Shown: positions 43,822-55,457 of the stretch, piece by piece
Position numbering within the stretch: position 1 is the first letter of the stretch
How the letters are laid out: each line of letters opens with the position of its first letter
DNA from: Rana temporaria
Taxonomy: Eukaryota; Chordata; Amphibia; Anura; Ranidae
Reading direction: 5' to 3'
Assembly (NCBI RefSeq): GCF_905171775.1
Contig: NC_053493.1
Span: 247,410,438 to 247,474,437 of the forward strand
Length of the DNA: 64,000 nt
Translations under genes and position numbers: made by a program
The notes under the pieces: model-generated
The model's database searches: none
Seen by the model: the letters and a program-made list of their open reading frames with translations, nothing else
What the model was told of the DNA's origin: nothing

Positions 43822-45236
43822 AAACAACCAAACATCTCCATTAAAGCCGCCCAGAGGAAGATCTCATGGATTATATCCCAAGAAATATTATCTAGTATAT
43901 TGTTAGACACCTGCACTAAATTTGAAGTCACATGGGCTCAGTACATGGGTACCTCCCTCCTCCCTGTCAGTAGGCCTGACTGAGACTTTAAAACCTCAAT
44001 CTCAAACTTATTAACGATAGACAACACCAAGCAGCACCTCCTCCTCTCCTTTCTTCTCCTTTATCCCTTACTCTCTCTACCCTATACTATTCTCTTTCCT
44101 CGTTTAGCTCTGTTTTAACGGGACGACAGTGGAACACATACAAATTACCATACAAATTACCAGCCGGAGTTCCAGAAGCTTATAGGAACCATAGGTCATA
44201 TGGTGGGGGGAAGGGATTCCAGGGTCGAGACCCCCCACCCAGCCCTTGGGGGTGCTGAGTGTATAAAAGGGACTCCCCTGGCCCTTCCTGTCTCTACCAT
44301 TGTTCTGCAATAAGGGCCTTTTCTTCAGTTGCACAACCCACCTTTAAGTTTGCAAGTTGTAACTGTTCTAGGTTCCTTTAACAACTCTATGCATAGACGG
44401 GATACTGTCCTGACCAACTCAGTCTTCCTTCCTTTGTATTACAGCTATAACTTAGCTATAGCTCAAAGACTAACTACTCGTATTGGTTATTGAATTTTAT
44501 ACACTGTCAACCTACTGTTAAACATGTTTGTATATGTTCGATTACAAAATAAAAACTTTTTGAAATAAAAAAAAAATTGAAAAATAAATACATAAAACTA
44601 TTTTTCAGAAATAAAAAAATGATAATTGGCATGTGCGTATGTATTCACCCTGTTTGTTATGAAGCCCATAAAAAGCTCTGGTGCAACCAATTACTTTCAG
44701 AAGTCACATAATTAGTGAAATGAGTGTGGAAATCCTCAAAGAATCCAGGTTAATTCCAGGCTGTGAGGCAACAAAACACGAAAAATGCCAAGGGGGGTGA
44801 ATACTTTTGCAAGGCACTGTAAATTCAATTGAGAATCTGTGGCAAGACTTGAAAATTGCTGCTCACAGACGCTCTCCATCCAATCTGGCAGAGCTTGAAC
44901 CATTTTGCAAAGAAGATTGGGAAAAATGTCACTCTCTAGATGTGCAAAGCTGGTAGAGACATCCCCAAAAAGACTTGCAGCTGTAATTGTAGCGAAAAGG
45001 ATTTTTTACAAAGTATTGACTCAGGGGGGCTGAAGACAAATACACGCCACACTTTTCACACATTTATTTGTAAAAAGATTTAAAAAACATTTATAATTTT
45101 CCTTCCACTTCACAATTATGTGCCACTTTGTGTTGGTCTATCACATAAAATCCCAATATAATACATTAAAATTTTTGGTTGTAACACGACAAAATGAGGA
45201 AAATTTCAAGGGGTATGAATACTTTTTCAAGGTATA

Positions 45237-45971
45237 GCATCAAAACCGGAGCAGCAAGAATCTGGAGGAGCTGTGCATGGCAGTCAATCAGCTTATATTT
45301 TTCATTTATAATGCTTAAAGCTACCGGTTTCTTGTGATATTAAATAGTTCTTTTTGACTAAGCTTGTCCAATTGAACTATTTGCTTCACTAACCAATGTG
45401 CCTGCTGGGAGCAATGTATAAACTTATAAACTTTACGTAGCATCAGCTACGTACAGCATACGGCACTGTGTTCCAGCAGCGGTACAGGGACATCCCGTCC
45501 TGCTGCTAGAACAAAATCAAGTTGGGCTGAGTGCTGCTCAACTATTCACAGCATTGTATTTAATTAAATTGTCATTAAAACCAGACTATGAAAAACTCTC
45601 ATTACATGCTAAATAACAGAGTGATCACACTAACAAAGCCACTAAAGCATTTGTTTTATGTAGAGTGAAATATATCTGGTTGATCCTGCCTTCAGCTGTC
45701 CCTTTTATATTCTCTGTGTCCCCACTGCAGGTTGAGATTGTGTGGAACAGCTGCTGTCCTCTACAGAGCATGCTCAATTTCAGTTCCCTTCTAAGCTTTA
45801 CATTTCTTTTTCTTATCTGTGCAACCCACATGGCACACATGTGGGCGTATACACAGTGGTAAATGGCACTCCCATCCCTCCATATCATCTTCTTGCTAAA
45901 CACTAGGGGGGTGGGATATAATATGCTAATAGATTACCATGACAAAAAAACTCACAAAAACATTTAGTTTT
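45237..45971. other. Unassigned interval
   Basis: About 735 bp, AT-rich, with no supported gene. Short open frames at 45625-45903 have no recognisable domain. Confidence 0.45.
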
Positions 45972-46320
45972 AAAGGGGTTGTAAACCCTCAATGTTTTCA
46001 CCTTAATGCATTCTATGCGTTAAGGTGAAAAACCTTCTTTAGTGCAGCTACCCACCAGAGCCCCCGCTTTACTTACCTGAGCCCGGTTTTCCCTGCTGCT
46101 GTCAATCAATTCCAATGACGTGGGAGCTGGGGGGGGGCGGAGCTGAGTCCTGCTGTCTGTGACAATAGATGCAGCAGCAGGACACGGCTGAGCGCCTGCA
46201 CAAGTGTCCTGAGGGAGAGTGCTTCTCCAACGAGTGCCACTGAGGAACCCCAGAAGAGGAGAATTGGAGTATAACATGTTTGTTATTTTATTTATTTTTT
46301 GAACGAAGGTTTAGTTATAA
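45972..46320. mobile_element. Probable TTAA MITE
   Basis: It starts ttaaaggggttgtaaaccc, like the start of the element at 42151, and contains a caccttaatgca/tgcgttaaggtg hairpin. The right boundary, near a ttaa at about 46321, is uncertain. Confidence 0.6.
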
Positions 46321-46429
46321 TTTAATTGAAATTAGTACTAAATATGTAAATGTAATTGCCAATATGCAGTTGCCGTCTGAACAAATTGAAAGCTAGAGTC
46401 TGACTCTGTCTACACCATATTAACCCATT

Positions 46430-47165
46430 TAATCACCACCTCATACCCGAAATACGGCTACAAGGCAGTCGCTTAACTCTCGGGGCGCACACGGGGCGCA
46501 CACGGGAGTGTCCGTGACCGCCGGGTCCAGATGACCCGGCGCATCATGGATCGCGGTAAATTGCCGCTGATAGCAGTCGTTTACCACGTGATCGCTCCGT
46601 CCAATGACGGAGCGATCACATGTAAACAAACCGGTGTCATTTAATGACGCTGGTTCCTCCCTCCTCTCTCTGTACCGATCGGTACAGTGTGAGAGGGGGA
46701 GCGCGGGTGTCAGCAGCGCTGTGGATGGATCGGTGACTATTGCAGTCACAGATCCATCCATCCCTGCTCAGCCATCCCTGCAACTCCCGCCCCAATACTG
46801 TGCAATACCCCCTGCAATACTGTGCAATACCCCCTGCAATACTGTGCAATACCCCCTGCAATACTCTGCAATACCCCCTGCAATACTCTGCAATACCCCC
46901 TGCAATACTCTGCAATACCCCCTGCAATACTCTGCAATACCCCCTGCAATACCCCCTGCGCTAATACTCTGCAATACCCCCTGCGCTAATACTCTGCAAT
47001 ACCCCCTGCGCCAATACTCCGCAATACCCCCTGCGCCAATACTCTGCAATACCCCCTGCGCCAATACTCTGCAATACCCCCGCACCAATACTCTGCAATA
47101 CCCCCGCACAATACTCTGCAATACCCCCGCACAATACTCTGCAATACCTGGAAAAAAAATGCATT
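46430..47165 (+). mobile_element. TTAA-family element part with minisatellite
   Basis: CpG-rich family text with hairpins (tcgctccgtccaatgacgga region; ccgatcggtac) leads into a minisatellite and ends at the next element's ttaaccacttcctg. Confidence 0.55.
46795..47150. repeat. Minisatellite, 20-25 bp units of tgcaataccccc
   Basis: About 16 units built from ctgcaataccccctgcaata, with later units carrying a gcgctaat or gcaccaat insert. Both strands stay open, giving spurious ORFs rich in CNTP or GVLQSI repeats. The even alternation of two short words is tandem slippage, not a CRISPR. Confidence 0.9.
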
Positions 47166-47167
47166 TT

Positions 47168-48992
47168 AACCACTTCCTGCCCGCCGGCCGTCATATGACG
47201 TCCTTGACTTAGTGCAGGGATATCTGAATGATGCCTGCAGCTACAGGCATCATTCAGATATTCTCTTTTTCAGTCGGCGATTCTCTACACCATAAGAACA
47301 ATCATGTCGGCTGTTCCGCCTCTTTATTGTTCTTACGGGAGACGAAAGGGGGCGTCACCCCTCCCTTCTCCCTCCGGTGCTTCTTCCGACTCACCGCTAC
47401 GATCGAAGCCATGATCGTTTTTTTTTTGTTTTTTTTTCAGGCTTCCCAGCCTAGAGGTGAGATGTGGGGTCTTATTGACCCCATATCTGACTGTAAAGAG
47501 GACCTGTCATGCTATGTTCCTATTACAAGGGATGTTTACATTCCTCGTAATAGGAATAAAAGTGAACAAAACATTTATTTTTGGGGAAAAACATGTCAAG
47601 CTAAAATAAATAAAGTAAAATGAACCATAAAAAAAATAAAACATTTTTAAAAGCGCCCCTGTTCCCGTGTGCTTGTATACAGAAGCGACCGCACTCGTAA
47701 GTCCCGCCCACATATGAAAACGGTGTTCAAACCACACATGTGAGGTATCGCTGCGAACGTTAGAGCGAGAGCAATCATTTTGGCCCTAGACCTCCTCTCC
47801 AACTAAAAAGATGTAACCAGTAAAAATATTTAAAGCGTCACCTATGGGGATTTTTAAGTAGCGAAGTTTGGCGCCATTCCACAAGCGTGTGCAATTTTGA
47901 AGGGTGACATGTTGGGTATCTATTGACTCGGCGTAACTTCATCTTTCATGTAATGCAAAAACATTGGGCTAACTTTAATGTTTTTTTTTTTAAAGCACAA
48001 AACCGTTTTATTTCCAAAAAAAACAGATTCGAAAAATTGCTGCGAAAATAACGTGCGCGAGAAAAAGTTGCAACGACCACCATTGTATTCTGTAGGGTCT
48101 TTGCTAAAAAAGCATATATAATGTTTTGGGGTTCTATGTAATTTTCTAGCAAATAAATTATGTTTTTTACATGTAGGAGAGAAATGTCAGAATTGGCCTG
48201 GGTGTTCCAGAACGCCTGATGGTGCTCCCTGCATGTTGGGCCTCTGTATGTGGCCACGCTGTGTAAAAGTCTCACACATTTGGTATCGCCATACTCGGGA
48301 GGAATAGCAGAATGTGTTTTGGGGTGTAATTTGTGGTATGCATATGCTGTGTGTGAGAAATAACCTGCGAATATGAACATTTTGTGAAAAAAAAAATATC
48401 TTGATTTTGCAAAGAATTGTGGGAAAAAATGACAAGTTCAAAAAACTCACCATGCCTCTTTCTAAATACCTTGGAATGTCTTCTTTCCATAAAGGGGTCA
48501 TTTGGGGGGTATTTGTTCTTTTCTGGCATGTTAGGGTCTCAAGAAACGAGAGAGGCCGTCAGTACTTCAGGTGTGATCAAATTGATCAATTTTCAGTAAT
48601 TGGTACCATAGCTTGTAGACCCTATAACTTTCACCCAGACTAAATAATAATCCAATTTTTATTTTATTTTTTACCAAAGATATGTAGCAGTATACGTTTT
48701 AGGCCAAATTTATGAAGAAAAATTTCTTTTTTGCAAAATTGTATAATAGAAATGAAGAAAAATTCTTTTTTTTACAAAATTTTCTTTCTTTTCATTTATA
48801 GCAAAAAAAAAAAAAAACGCAGAGGTGATCAAATACCGCCAAAAGAAAGCTCTATTTGTGGGAAAAAAAGGACAAAAATTTAATTTGGGTACAGTGTTGT
48901 ATGCCTGAGTTATTGTCATTCAAAATGTGAGAGCACCGAAAGCTGAAAATTGGTCTGGTGATTAAGGGGGTTTTCGTGCCCAGTGGTCATGT
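47168..48992 (+). mobile_element. TTAA-family DNA element, about 1.8 kb, near-complete
   Basis: It starts ttaaccacttcctgcccgcc and ends gtggtcatgtggttaa. It holds all blocks seen in partial copies (hairpin gaatgatgcctgcag; aataggaataaaagtg; gaaagctctatttgtggg). There is no transposase ORF, so it is non-autonomous. Confidence 0.8.
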
Positions 48993-49056
48993 GGTTAATA
49001 CACAAAAAACACAAATTTGATGTTCAATAAAAATGTATTGGGAGCTGTAAACAGTA

Positions 49057-50172
49057 CAGTAATTACACCCCTCCAATTTTTGTAAATATTTTATTATATC
49101 GTTTCATGTGACAACACTGAAGAAATTACACTTTGCTACAGTGTAAAGTAGTGAGTGTACAGCTTGTATAACAGTGTAAATTTTCTGTCCCCTCAAAATA
49201 ACTCAACACATAGCCATTAATGTCTAATGTCTAAACCACTGGCAACAAAAGTGAGTACATCCCTAAGTGAAAATGTTAAATTATGGCCCAATTAGCCATT
49301 TTCCCTCCCCGGTGTCATGTGACTCGTTAGTGTTACATTAGTGTTATCACACTCACTCTCTCATACTGATCACTGGAAGTTCAACATGGCACCTCATGGC
49401 AAAGAACTCTCTGAGGATCTGAAAAACAAAATTGTTGCTCTACATAAATATGGCGTAGGACCGTAGGCTATAAGAAGATTGCCAAGACTATGAAACTGAG
49501 CTGCAACACGGTGGCAAAGACCATACATCGGGTTAACAGGACAGGACCCATTCAAAATAGGCCTCACCATGGTTGACAAAAGAAGATGAGTGCACATGCT
49601 CAGCGTCATATCCAGAAATTGTCTTTGGGAAATAGACGTATGAGTGCTGCCAGAATTGCTGCAGAGGTTGAAAGGGTGGGGGTCAGCCTGTCAGTGCTCA
49701 GACCATACGCCACACACTGCATCAAATTGGTCTGCATGGCTGTTGTCCTAGAAGATGATGCACAAGAAAGCCTGCAAACAGTTTGCTGAAGACAGGCGGA
49801 CTAAGGACATGAATTACTAAAACCATGTCCTGTGGTCTGATGAGACCAAGATAAAATTATTTGGTTCAGATGGTGTCAAGCATGTGTGGTGGCAACCAGG
49901 TGAGGCAGTCAGGCATGGTGGTGGGAGTGTCATGATCTGTGGCTGCATGAGTGCTGCCTGCACTGGGGAACTACAGTTTATTGAGGGAACCGTGAATGCC
50001 AACATGTACTGTGACATACTGAAGAAGGGCACGATCCCCTCCCTTCGGAGACTGTGACAACTGTGACTACTTTACATTGTACCAAAGTAATTTCTTCAGT
50101 GTTGTCACATGAAAAGTTATAATAAAATATTTACAAAAATGTGAAGGGTGTACTCACTTTTGTGATATACTG
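49057..50172 (+). mobile_element. Complete Tc1/mariner element, 1116 bp
   Basis: The terminal region cagtaattacacccctcc and the end tcacttttgtgatatactg lie between TA dinucleotides. The long subterminal inverted region catgtgacaacactgaagaa and its complement lies near 50090-50110. It serves as the uninterrupted reference for the Tc1 at 14835. Confidence 0.88.
49386..50058 (+). pseudogene. Tc1-like transposase pseudogene
   Basis: It starts MAPHGKELSEDLKNKIVALH, then a repeated cgtagga block near 49455-49468 causes a frameshift and stop. Later pieces in other frames include HAQRHIQK and LSLGNRRMSAARIAAEVER, an SDETK first-Asp segment near 49838, and VKHVWW. The segment between the second Asp and the catalytic Glu is deleted, since the reading reaches cttcggagactgtgac and then the 3' repeat. 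Not functional. Confidence 0.86.
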
Positions 50173-50429
50173 TATATTCTAATTTGAATTTATCTTTTGA
50201 AACAGTTTTTTTTTAGCCAAGTGATTAGCACAGCACCAATCAGGGCTGGTCAGACACAGACTCACACTGTAGAGAGAATACATCAGCAGAGCAATAGAAG
50301 TCCCTCCCAAGGATCTTTCCCTGCAGATGTAAAAAAGAAATGGGAAATAGCATGTGACAACACAACAGTACTGCAGGAACAAGGTACTTAGAGGGTTAAA
50401 AAATATGCAGTGGCATGATACATATGAGA

Positions 50430-50554
50430 AAAGTAATCAAGTAAAAAGTAAAATTTATATTTATTGGTTTATAAACATGATATATTATGGTAATAATGTA
50501 TATCAGAATCCAAATCAATTCATACATAATGATAATACGTAATCTGATAAATGT

Positions 50555-50600
<46 letters not shown>

Positions 50601-50911
50601 AACTGTATTTATAAAATAATATTCATATGACCTGGGGCCTCTGATCCTCATCGTTGATGGTAAAACAGATTGTACATGATAATGATACATAGTCCAATAA
50701 TTACATATCTATATACACACAACTGTATTGCAAGGTAATACCCAATTGACCTAGGGCCTATCTAATCCCTATTACTAGTGATAAAAATTTACATGGCATG
50801 CTGCAAGAATTCATATAAAAAACAATAAAAACTGGTTCCATGGGTAAATTTCATAAACTTCTTGACTACACATATGAGGTTTTTATTGGTTTTTATGTAC
50901 ATTCTTGTAGT

Positions 50912-50987
<76 letters not shown>

Positions 50988-51290
50988 TATTATATATATA
51001 TGAAATGTATCTGGTTACGTATTATCATTATTATCATTATGTATGGATTGATTTGGATTCTGTTATACAATATTACCATAATAGATCATGTTTTCATGTT
51101 TTCAACCAATAAATATAAATTTTACCAATTATTATTCACTTGTTTGTTTCATTCAAAGTCCCACTTCCCCCGTTCCCCATTTTCCCCCCTTTTTCAAATT
51201 GATAGGGATGGAGACATCTGACCTTACCAGACCATGGTCTCATTCAAAGTCCCAAACCTTAGCTCTCCTTTTTTGTAGGATTTAACTCAG
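50430..51290. repeat. Fold-back of an AT-rich retroposon family with (TA)n runs
   Basis: The left part (about 50440-50590) is the inverted form of 51000-51120. Shared words are ggtttataaacatgatatat and aatccaaatcaattcataca. Long TA runs lie at about 50562-50594 and 50925-50980. The same family in direct orientation occurs at 58826-59210 (gacatctgaccttaccag). Confidence 0.78.
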
Positions 51291-52655
51291 GGATGGAAGC
51301 ATGCGGTTGTCTAACTGTTTTCTAGTTAGTTTTTAGTCCAATAGACCATCTTATGTATATTAATCCATAATGCCCCAGTTGGCCTATAGTTGCCTATTCA
51401 TGTAACTCCCCCTGCTGTTATCTATCAACAGGGCTTATGATCTATCATGTAGTACTTATAGTTTATTCATGTCTTTCCCCCTGCTTTACTCAACAGTTTT
51501 ATTGCAAGCATTTGGGTTGTGGTGCTTGGTAGACTGTGGTTTGGGTGGTTGTGGCCATCTGGGTTTTCATCCAACCTGGGAGCTGCGAGGTGCACTGCGG
51601 GCCCCCCCCCCCTGTCCTTCCTGATGCGGGATGGGCATGAGCATAAGCACTGCGCATTGACGTCATGTATTACACACTGGATGTGCAGCGTCCTTGTGGC
51701 GCCGCTACGCAAACAGTTTTATTACATCTGCGAGCAATATGAGAGCTGGGTTGGCTCCAATCGCCAGACAATTTAATTGGCAAGGTGATAGGGCCGCCCC
51801 CTCTCACTCTGCACACTGGCATAATGGGGGGGTGTGCTGTGGCGGCACCTATATAGGCATCATTCCAAGGTGGCTCTGGCACTGGTCATTGTTTTCTATT
51901 CAGACTGGACACTAGCACCATTCTGGATCCTGGTTCTCATGTCCCAGAACTAGGTACTATCTGATTTATAATAGTCACTCACTAGTATTGCCTTTTCTTA
52001 CTCACTTTTCGGATTATTTAGGCTCTCCTGTTGGTACAACTGTTCACTCTTTGCACTCTTTTATTTCCAGCAACAGGGCTTTATCTTGCCATTAGTTGCA
52101 TATCTATTTTAGCCTATCATTGTGTTTCGGCCACTTCACACACCATGGATTCATACTTATACTATATTATTTTTCACAGAGGCCCCACATGGTTGATCTA
52201 TTCACTAACCCCACCACACCTAAGGATTACGCTATTGACACATACCCCTCATGAATGCTGTCCTGTGTTGGTTGACATCGCTGAACGTGCCGCCACAGTT
52301 CCCAAAAATGATAACCCCGGGTGACTCACAGCCCCCAGTACCATCCCATCAACACAAAGATGCCTTGTAAGTAACATGCTTCAGGGGTTGGGGTTCACAT
52401 CTATTCCCTTGCCATTATTAATCAACCATGTTGGATCATTTTGGAATTCATATATATTCTATATATATTTATTTATTATAGATTTGCATTATGTGCCTGC
52501 TCCTTAAGACTGACTACAAATCCATGAACCACATCGAGCTATAGCGGCTGTGTCCCAGATCTCATATGTGTACTCAAGAAGTTTATGGAATTTACCCTTG
52601 GAACCAGTTTTTATTGTTTTTTATATGAATTATTGCAGCATGCCATGTCAATTGT
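50790..52655. repeat. Second inverted repeat, arms about 90-110 bp, 1.65 kb apart
   Basis: The arms 50790-50880 and about 52535-52655 are reverse complements (catgctgcaagaattcatat; aaaactggttccatgggtaa). Between them lie the fold-back, unassigned sequence with no convincing coding region, and the stretch 51300-52530. It may mark the ends of one composite retroposon. Confidence 0.7.
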
Positions 52656-52908
52656 TATTGCTAATTACATAGTTACATAGTTAGTCAGGCTGAAAAAAGA
52701 CACAAGTCCATCCAGTTCAACCACAAAAAAATAAAATAAAAAACATAGTACAATCCTATACACCCAACTCCATACCCACAGTTGACCCAGAGGAAGGCAA
52801 AAAACCCCAGCAAAGCATGATCCAATTTGCTACAGCAGGGGAAAAAATTCCTCCCTGATCCCCCGAGAGGCATACAGATTTTCCCTGGATCAACTTTACC
52901 TACAAATC

Positions 52909-54127
52909 TTAGTACTCGGTTATATTATGTACATTTAGGAAGGTATCCAGGCCTTTCTTAAAGCAATCTACTGAGCTGGCGAGAACCACCTCTGGAGGGA
53001 GTCTATTCCACATTTTCACAGCTCTACTGTGATAATGTAAGAGGTCTGATATAAGGGGTCCATGTAGTGAACTTGGTGTTGAGTTTTTCACTTTACGGTC
53101 AACACTGAGGACAAGGGGGCACTTTTTACCTCTAGAGGAAAAGATATTTCATCTCCAAATACAGAAAGGTTTCTTCACAGTAGTGAAGAAACCTTTCTGT
53201 ATTTGGAGATGAAATCTCTTTTCCTCTAGAGGTAAAGAGTGCCCCCTTGTCCTCAGTGTTGACCGTAAAGTGAAAAACTCAACACCAAGTTCACTACATG
53301 GACCCCTTATATATTTGTACATGTGGTTCATATGCCCCCTTATTCTCCTCTTCTCAAGAGTGAATAAATTCAGTTCCTCTAATCTTTCCTCATAGCTGAG
53401 CTCCTCCATGCCTCTTATCAGTTTGGTTGCCCTTCTCTGCACTTTCTCCAGTTCCCCGATATCCTTTTTGAGAACTGGGGCCCAAAACTGAACTGCATAT
53501 TCCAGATGTGGTCTTACTAATGATTTGTACAGGGGCAAAATGATATCTCTCTCTCTGGAGTCCATACCTCTCTTAATACAAGAAAGGACTTTGCTCCCTT
53601 TGGAAACTGCAGCTTGGCATTGCATGCCATTATTGAGCTTATAATCTACCAAAACCCCCAGATCCTTCTCCACCACGGATCCCCCAGTTGTACTCCTCCT
53701 AGTATGTATGATGCATGCATATTCTTAGCCCCCAAGTGCATAACTTTACATTCATCAACATTAAACCTCATCTGCCACATAGTCGCCCAATTAGACAGAG
53801 CATTGAGGTCGGCTTGTAAATTGTAGACATCCTGTAAGGACGTTATTTCACTGCATAGCTTGGTGTCATCTGCAAAGACAGAAATTTTACTTTTGATCCC
53901 AGACCCAATATCATTTATAAAGATATTAAAAAGTAAGGGTCCCAACACTGAACCTTGGGGTACACCACTGATAACCTTCGGCAATTCAGAGTATGAATCA
54001 TTAACCACTACTCTCTGAATTCTGTCTTTCAGACAGTTTTCTATCCATTTACAAACTAATATTTCCAATCCTGTAGACTTTACCTTACACATGAGCCGTG
54101 TGTGGGGAACTGTATCGAACGCTTTTG
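52909..54127 (-). pseudogene. CR1 reverse transcriptase, C-terminal half
   Basis: Reading on the minus strand: AKAFDTVPHTRLMCKVKSTG (motif A and after), WIENCLKDR, ISGVPQGSVLGPLLFNIFIND (motif B), VFADDTKLCSEI (motif C), and WQMRFNVDECKVMHLGAKN. Then VEKDLGVLVDYKLN, LPLYKSLVRPHLEYAVQFW, LEKVQRRATKLIRGMEEL and YEERLEELNLFTLEKRR. The C-terminal segment RAVKMWNRLPPEVV (52909-53091) is separated by the inverted duplication. Frames change at about 53670 and at the palindrome. The family is CR1-like from these signatures. Not functional. Confidence 0.86.
53052..53313. repeat. Near-perfect palindrome within the CR1
   Basis: Arms of about 127 bp (53052-53178 and 53184-53313) with a spacer of only a few bases (ttcttcacagtagtgaagaa centre). 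The right arm is the native CR1 coding segment, and the left arm is an inverted copy placed before RAVKMWNRLPPE. Confidence 0.9.
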
Positions 54128-54650
54128 CAAAAAAGGTCCAGCAGTATCAGTAGACAAGATTCTCCTTCGTCTGCGGCCTCTAGAGCATCATCCCATATTT
54201 TGAGCAGCGCCATTTCTGTTCCGTGACCCGGACAGAAGCCTGATTGAAACGGATCGAGTAATTTATGGGTGTCTAAATGCAGTTGCAGCTGTTGTACAAC
54301 TACTTTCTCCATTACCTTGGAGAAGACATTTAGAGCTGTTATGGGCCTCCGGTTGTTTGGGTCTTTGGGGTCGAGGATAGTTTTTTTTAGAATTGGTTTT
54401 ATTGTACCTTGTTTTAGCAAGGTGGGCACCATGCCCTCCTTGAATGATTGGTTAATGCGCTGCGTGATAGCTGGTGCCAGTATATCGGCACTTTCTGTCA
54501 GCAGTTTAGTGGGGATGATATCATTGGGTGCTGTGCTATTACGCAGAGTCTCGTGATGTTTTTAGTGGCATCGATGGAAATGGGTTTTAGAGTGAATTTT
54601 GGTAGTTGCGACGGATTTATGTGGGTATTAGGTTTGTGATTTGGGGGGGA
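54128..54650 (-). pseudogene. L2 reverse transcriptase N-terminal half, fused to CR1
   Basis: The minus strand encodes KFTLKPISIDATKN, then in another frame MVPTLLKQGTIKPILKK, RRPITALNVFSKVMEKVVVQ and HGTEMALLKIWDDALEAADE to SCLLILLDL. This is closely similar to the L2 ORF at 15400 (KPISIDTTKN-like region, VPSLLKEGTI, WDDALEAADEGE). After LLDL the sequence becomes CR1 (gcaaaagcgttcgatacagt), keeping register with the RT alignment except for one extra T. Confidence 0.87.
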
Positions 54651-54769
54651 GTTGGTGCCGCAGAAGTGCCGCAGGGGGAGCCAGGGCAGTAGGGGGCATC
54701 TGTGCTGCACTAATATTAGGGTGTGCCCCGGCACACCTGGCACACCCTGTGCGCACGCCTATGATTTGA
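54651..54769. other. Fragment of another repeat at the CR1/L2 boundary
   Basis: GC-rich, with a ggtgtgccccggcacacc palindrome. It separates the CR1 linker region from the L2 segment and is not part of either family as far as I can see. Confidence 0.5.
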
Positions 54770-55457
54770 AGATTTTTTTGGGGTTTGTCCTACTATCTTT
54801 TTCAATCTGTCGTTCATTTGAATTTTTGCATCCTTGATTTCCTTTTTACATATTATATATATTACTGTTATATTCTTTGTAACATTTAAATGACACTAGT
54901 GTTCCTTCATTTTTATATTTTTTTAAAAGCTCTTTTCTTGTTGTTTATAGCTTTTTTAACTTTGGCCGTGAGCCACATAGGTTTTATTTTTAGCTTTTTA
55001 AACTTATTGCCCATGGGAATATACTTTGCAGTGAGGTCCCAAACAGTCTTTTTGAAGAATTCCCATTTCTGTTCTGTGCCCATTGATGTCAATGGCCCAG
55101 ATTCAGGTAGATTTGCCCTTTAGTTACACCTGTGAAGAGCAGCTGATTTGCTCTGCGCTGGGGCAAATTGGAAAGATTGCCACCTGATTCAGGATTCCTT
55201 TTGTCTGCTAATTTGCTCCTTTGTAAGGCAAAAATCAGGGCGTAAGGCAGCGCAAGTGAAAGTGGGTGTGCCCTATGCAAATGATCTTTTTTTCCACTCA
55301 GCAGTGGTTTGCGCCTATTTTCAGGGCAAATTTTGCCCACCTGCTTGCACTGAGCAAATAAATAGGGGCAGACCTGCGCAGGTCCTGTGCAAAATTACAT
55401 CCTGCTTGTTCCACCCCCCCCCCCCCTGAGCAAGGTAATTTTGCCCTTTGCTGCGAG

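Larger units (their letters stand above)
38646..44573 (+). mobile_element. Long Tx1-like L1 LINE with apparent 5' end, interrupted three times
   Basis: It starts ggggaggcgaatgcgcaagg right after MITE sequence and ends in aaaataaaaact plus an A-rich tail. An imperfect A-rich target duplication (aaaattagaaaaatat / aaaattgaaaaataaat) flanks it. It contains a 5' region with two ccaagatggccgc motifs, ORF1, part of ORF2, and later insertions: a retroposon (38957-39572), a TTAA element (about 40345-41262) and a TTAA MITE (42151-42536). The ORF1 end and endonuclease part are missing near the second insertion. Confidence 0.85.
38500..44819. mobile_element. Tc1-like MITE split by an L1
   Basis: The ends cagtgccttgcaaaaggatt and its complement are flanked by TA on both sides. 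The halves (38500-38645 and about 44574-44819) carry no transposase. Its terminal repeat is a different Tc1 subfamily from the host Tc1. Confidence 0.87.
36913..45236 (+). mobile_element. Tc1/mariner element expanded to 8.3 kb by nested insertions
   Basis: The left end cagtgcattgaaaaagtatt (after TA) and right end aatactttttcaagg are Tc1 inverted repeats, and both sides carry gtgatagaccaacacaaa or its complement. Inside are a fold-back retroposon (37454-37840) and a Tc1-like MITE (38500-44819) that holds an L1. Tc1 sequence resumes at 44820 (aaattcaattgagaatctgt). Confidence 0.9.
52665..54127 (-). mobile_element. CR1-clade LINE 3' part (RT C-terminal half to 3' end)
   Basis: Minus-strand CR1 from the catalytic motif A region to the 3' terminus (acatagttacatagttag...). 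Similar 3' text occurs at 8705. It contains a palindromic duplication (53052-53313). At 54127/54128 it switches to L2 sequence, within the RT. Confidence 0.87.

Noticed and set aside
46604..47212. 202-codon frame with CNTP-type repeats; could look like a CRISPR-like spaced repeat
   Set aside because: It is a minisatellite of 20-25 bp units with no unique spacers, inside a TTAA element in vertebrate DNA.
50840..51221. Open frames with YIYIYI repeats
   Set aside because: They are translations of a (TA)n microsatellite.
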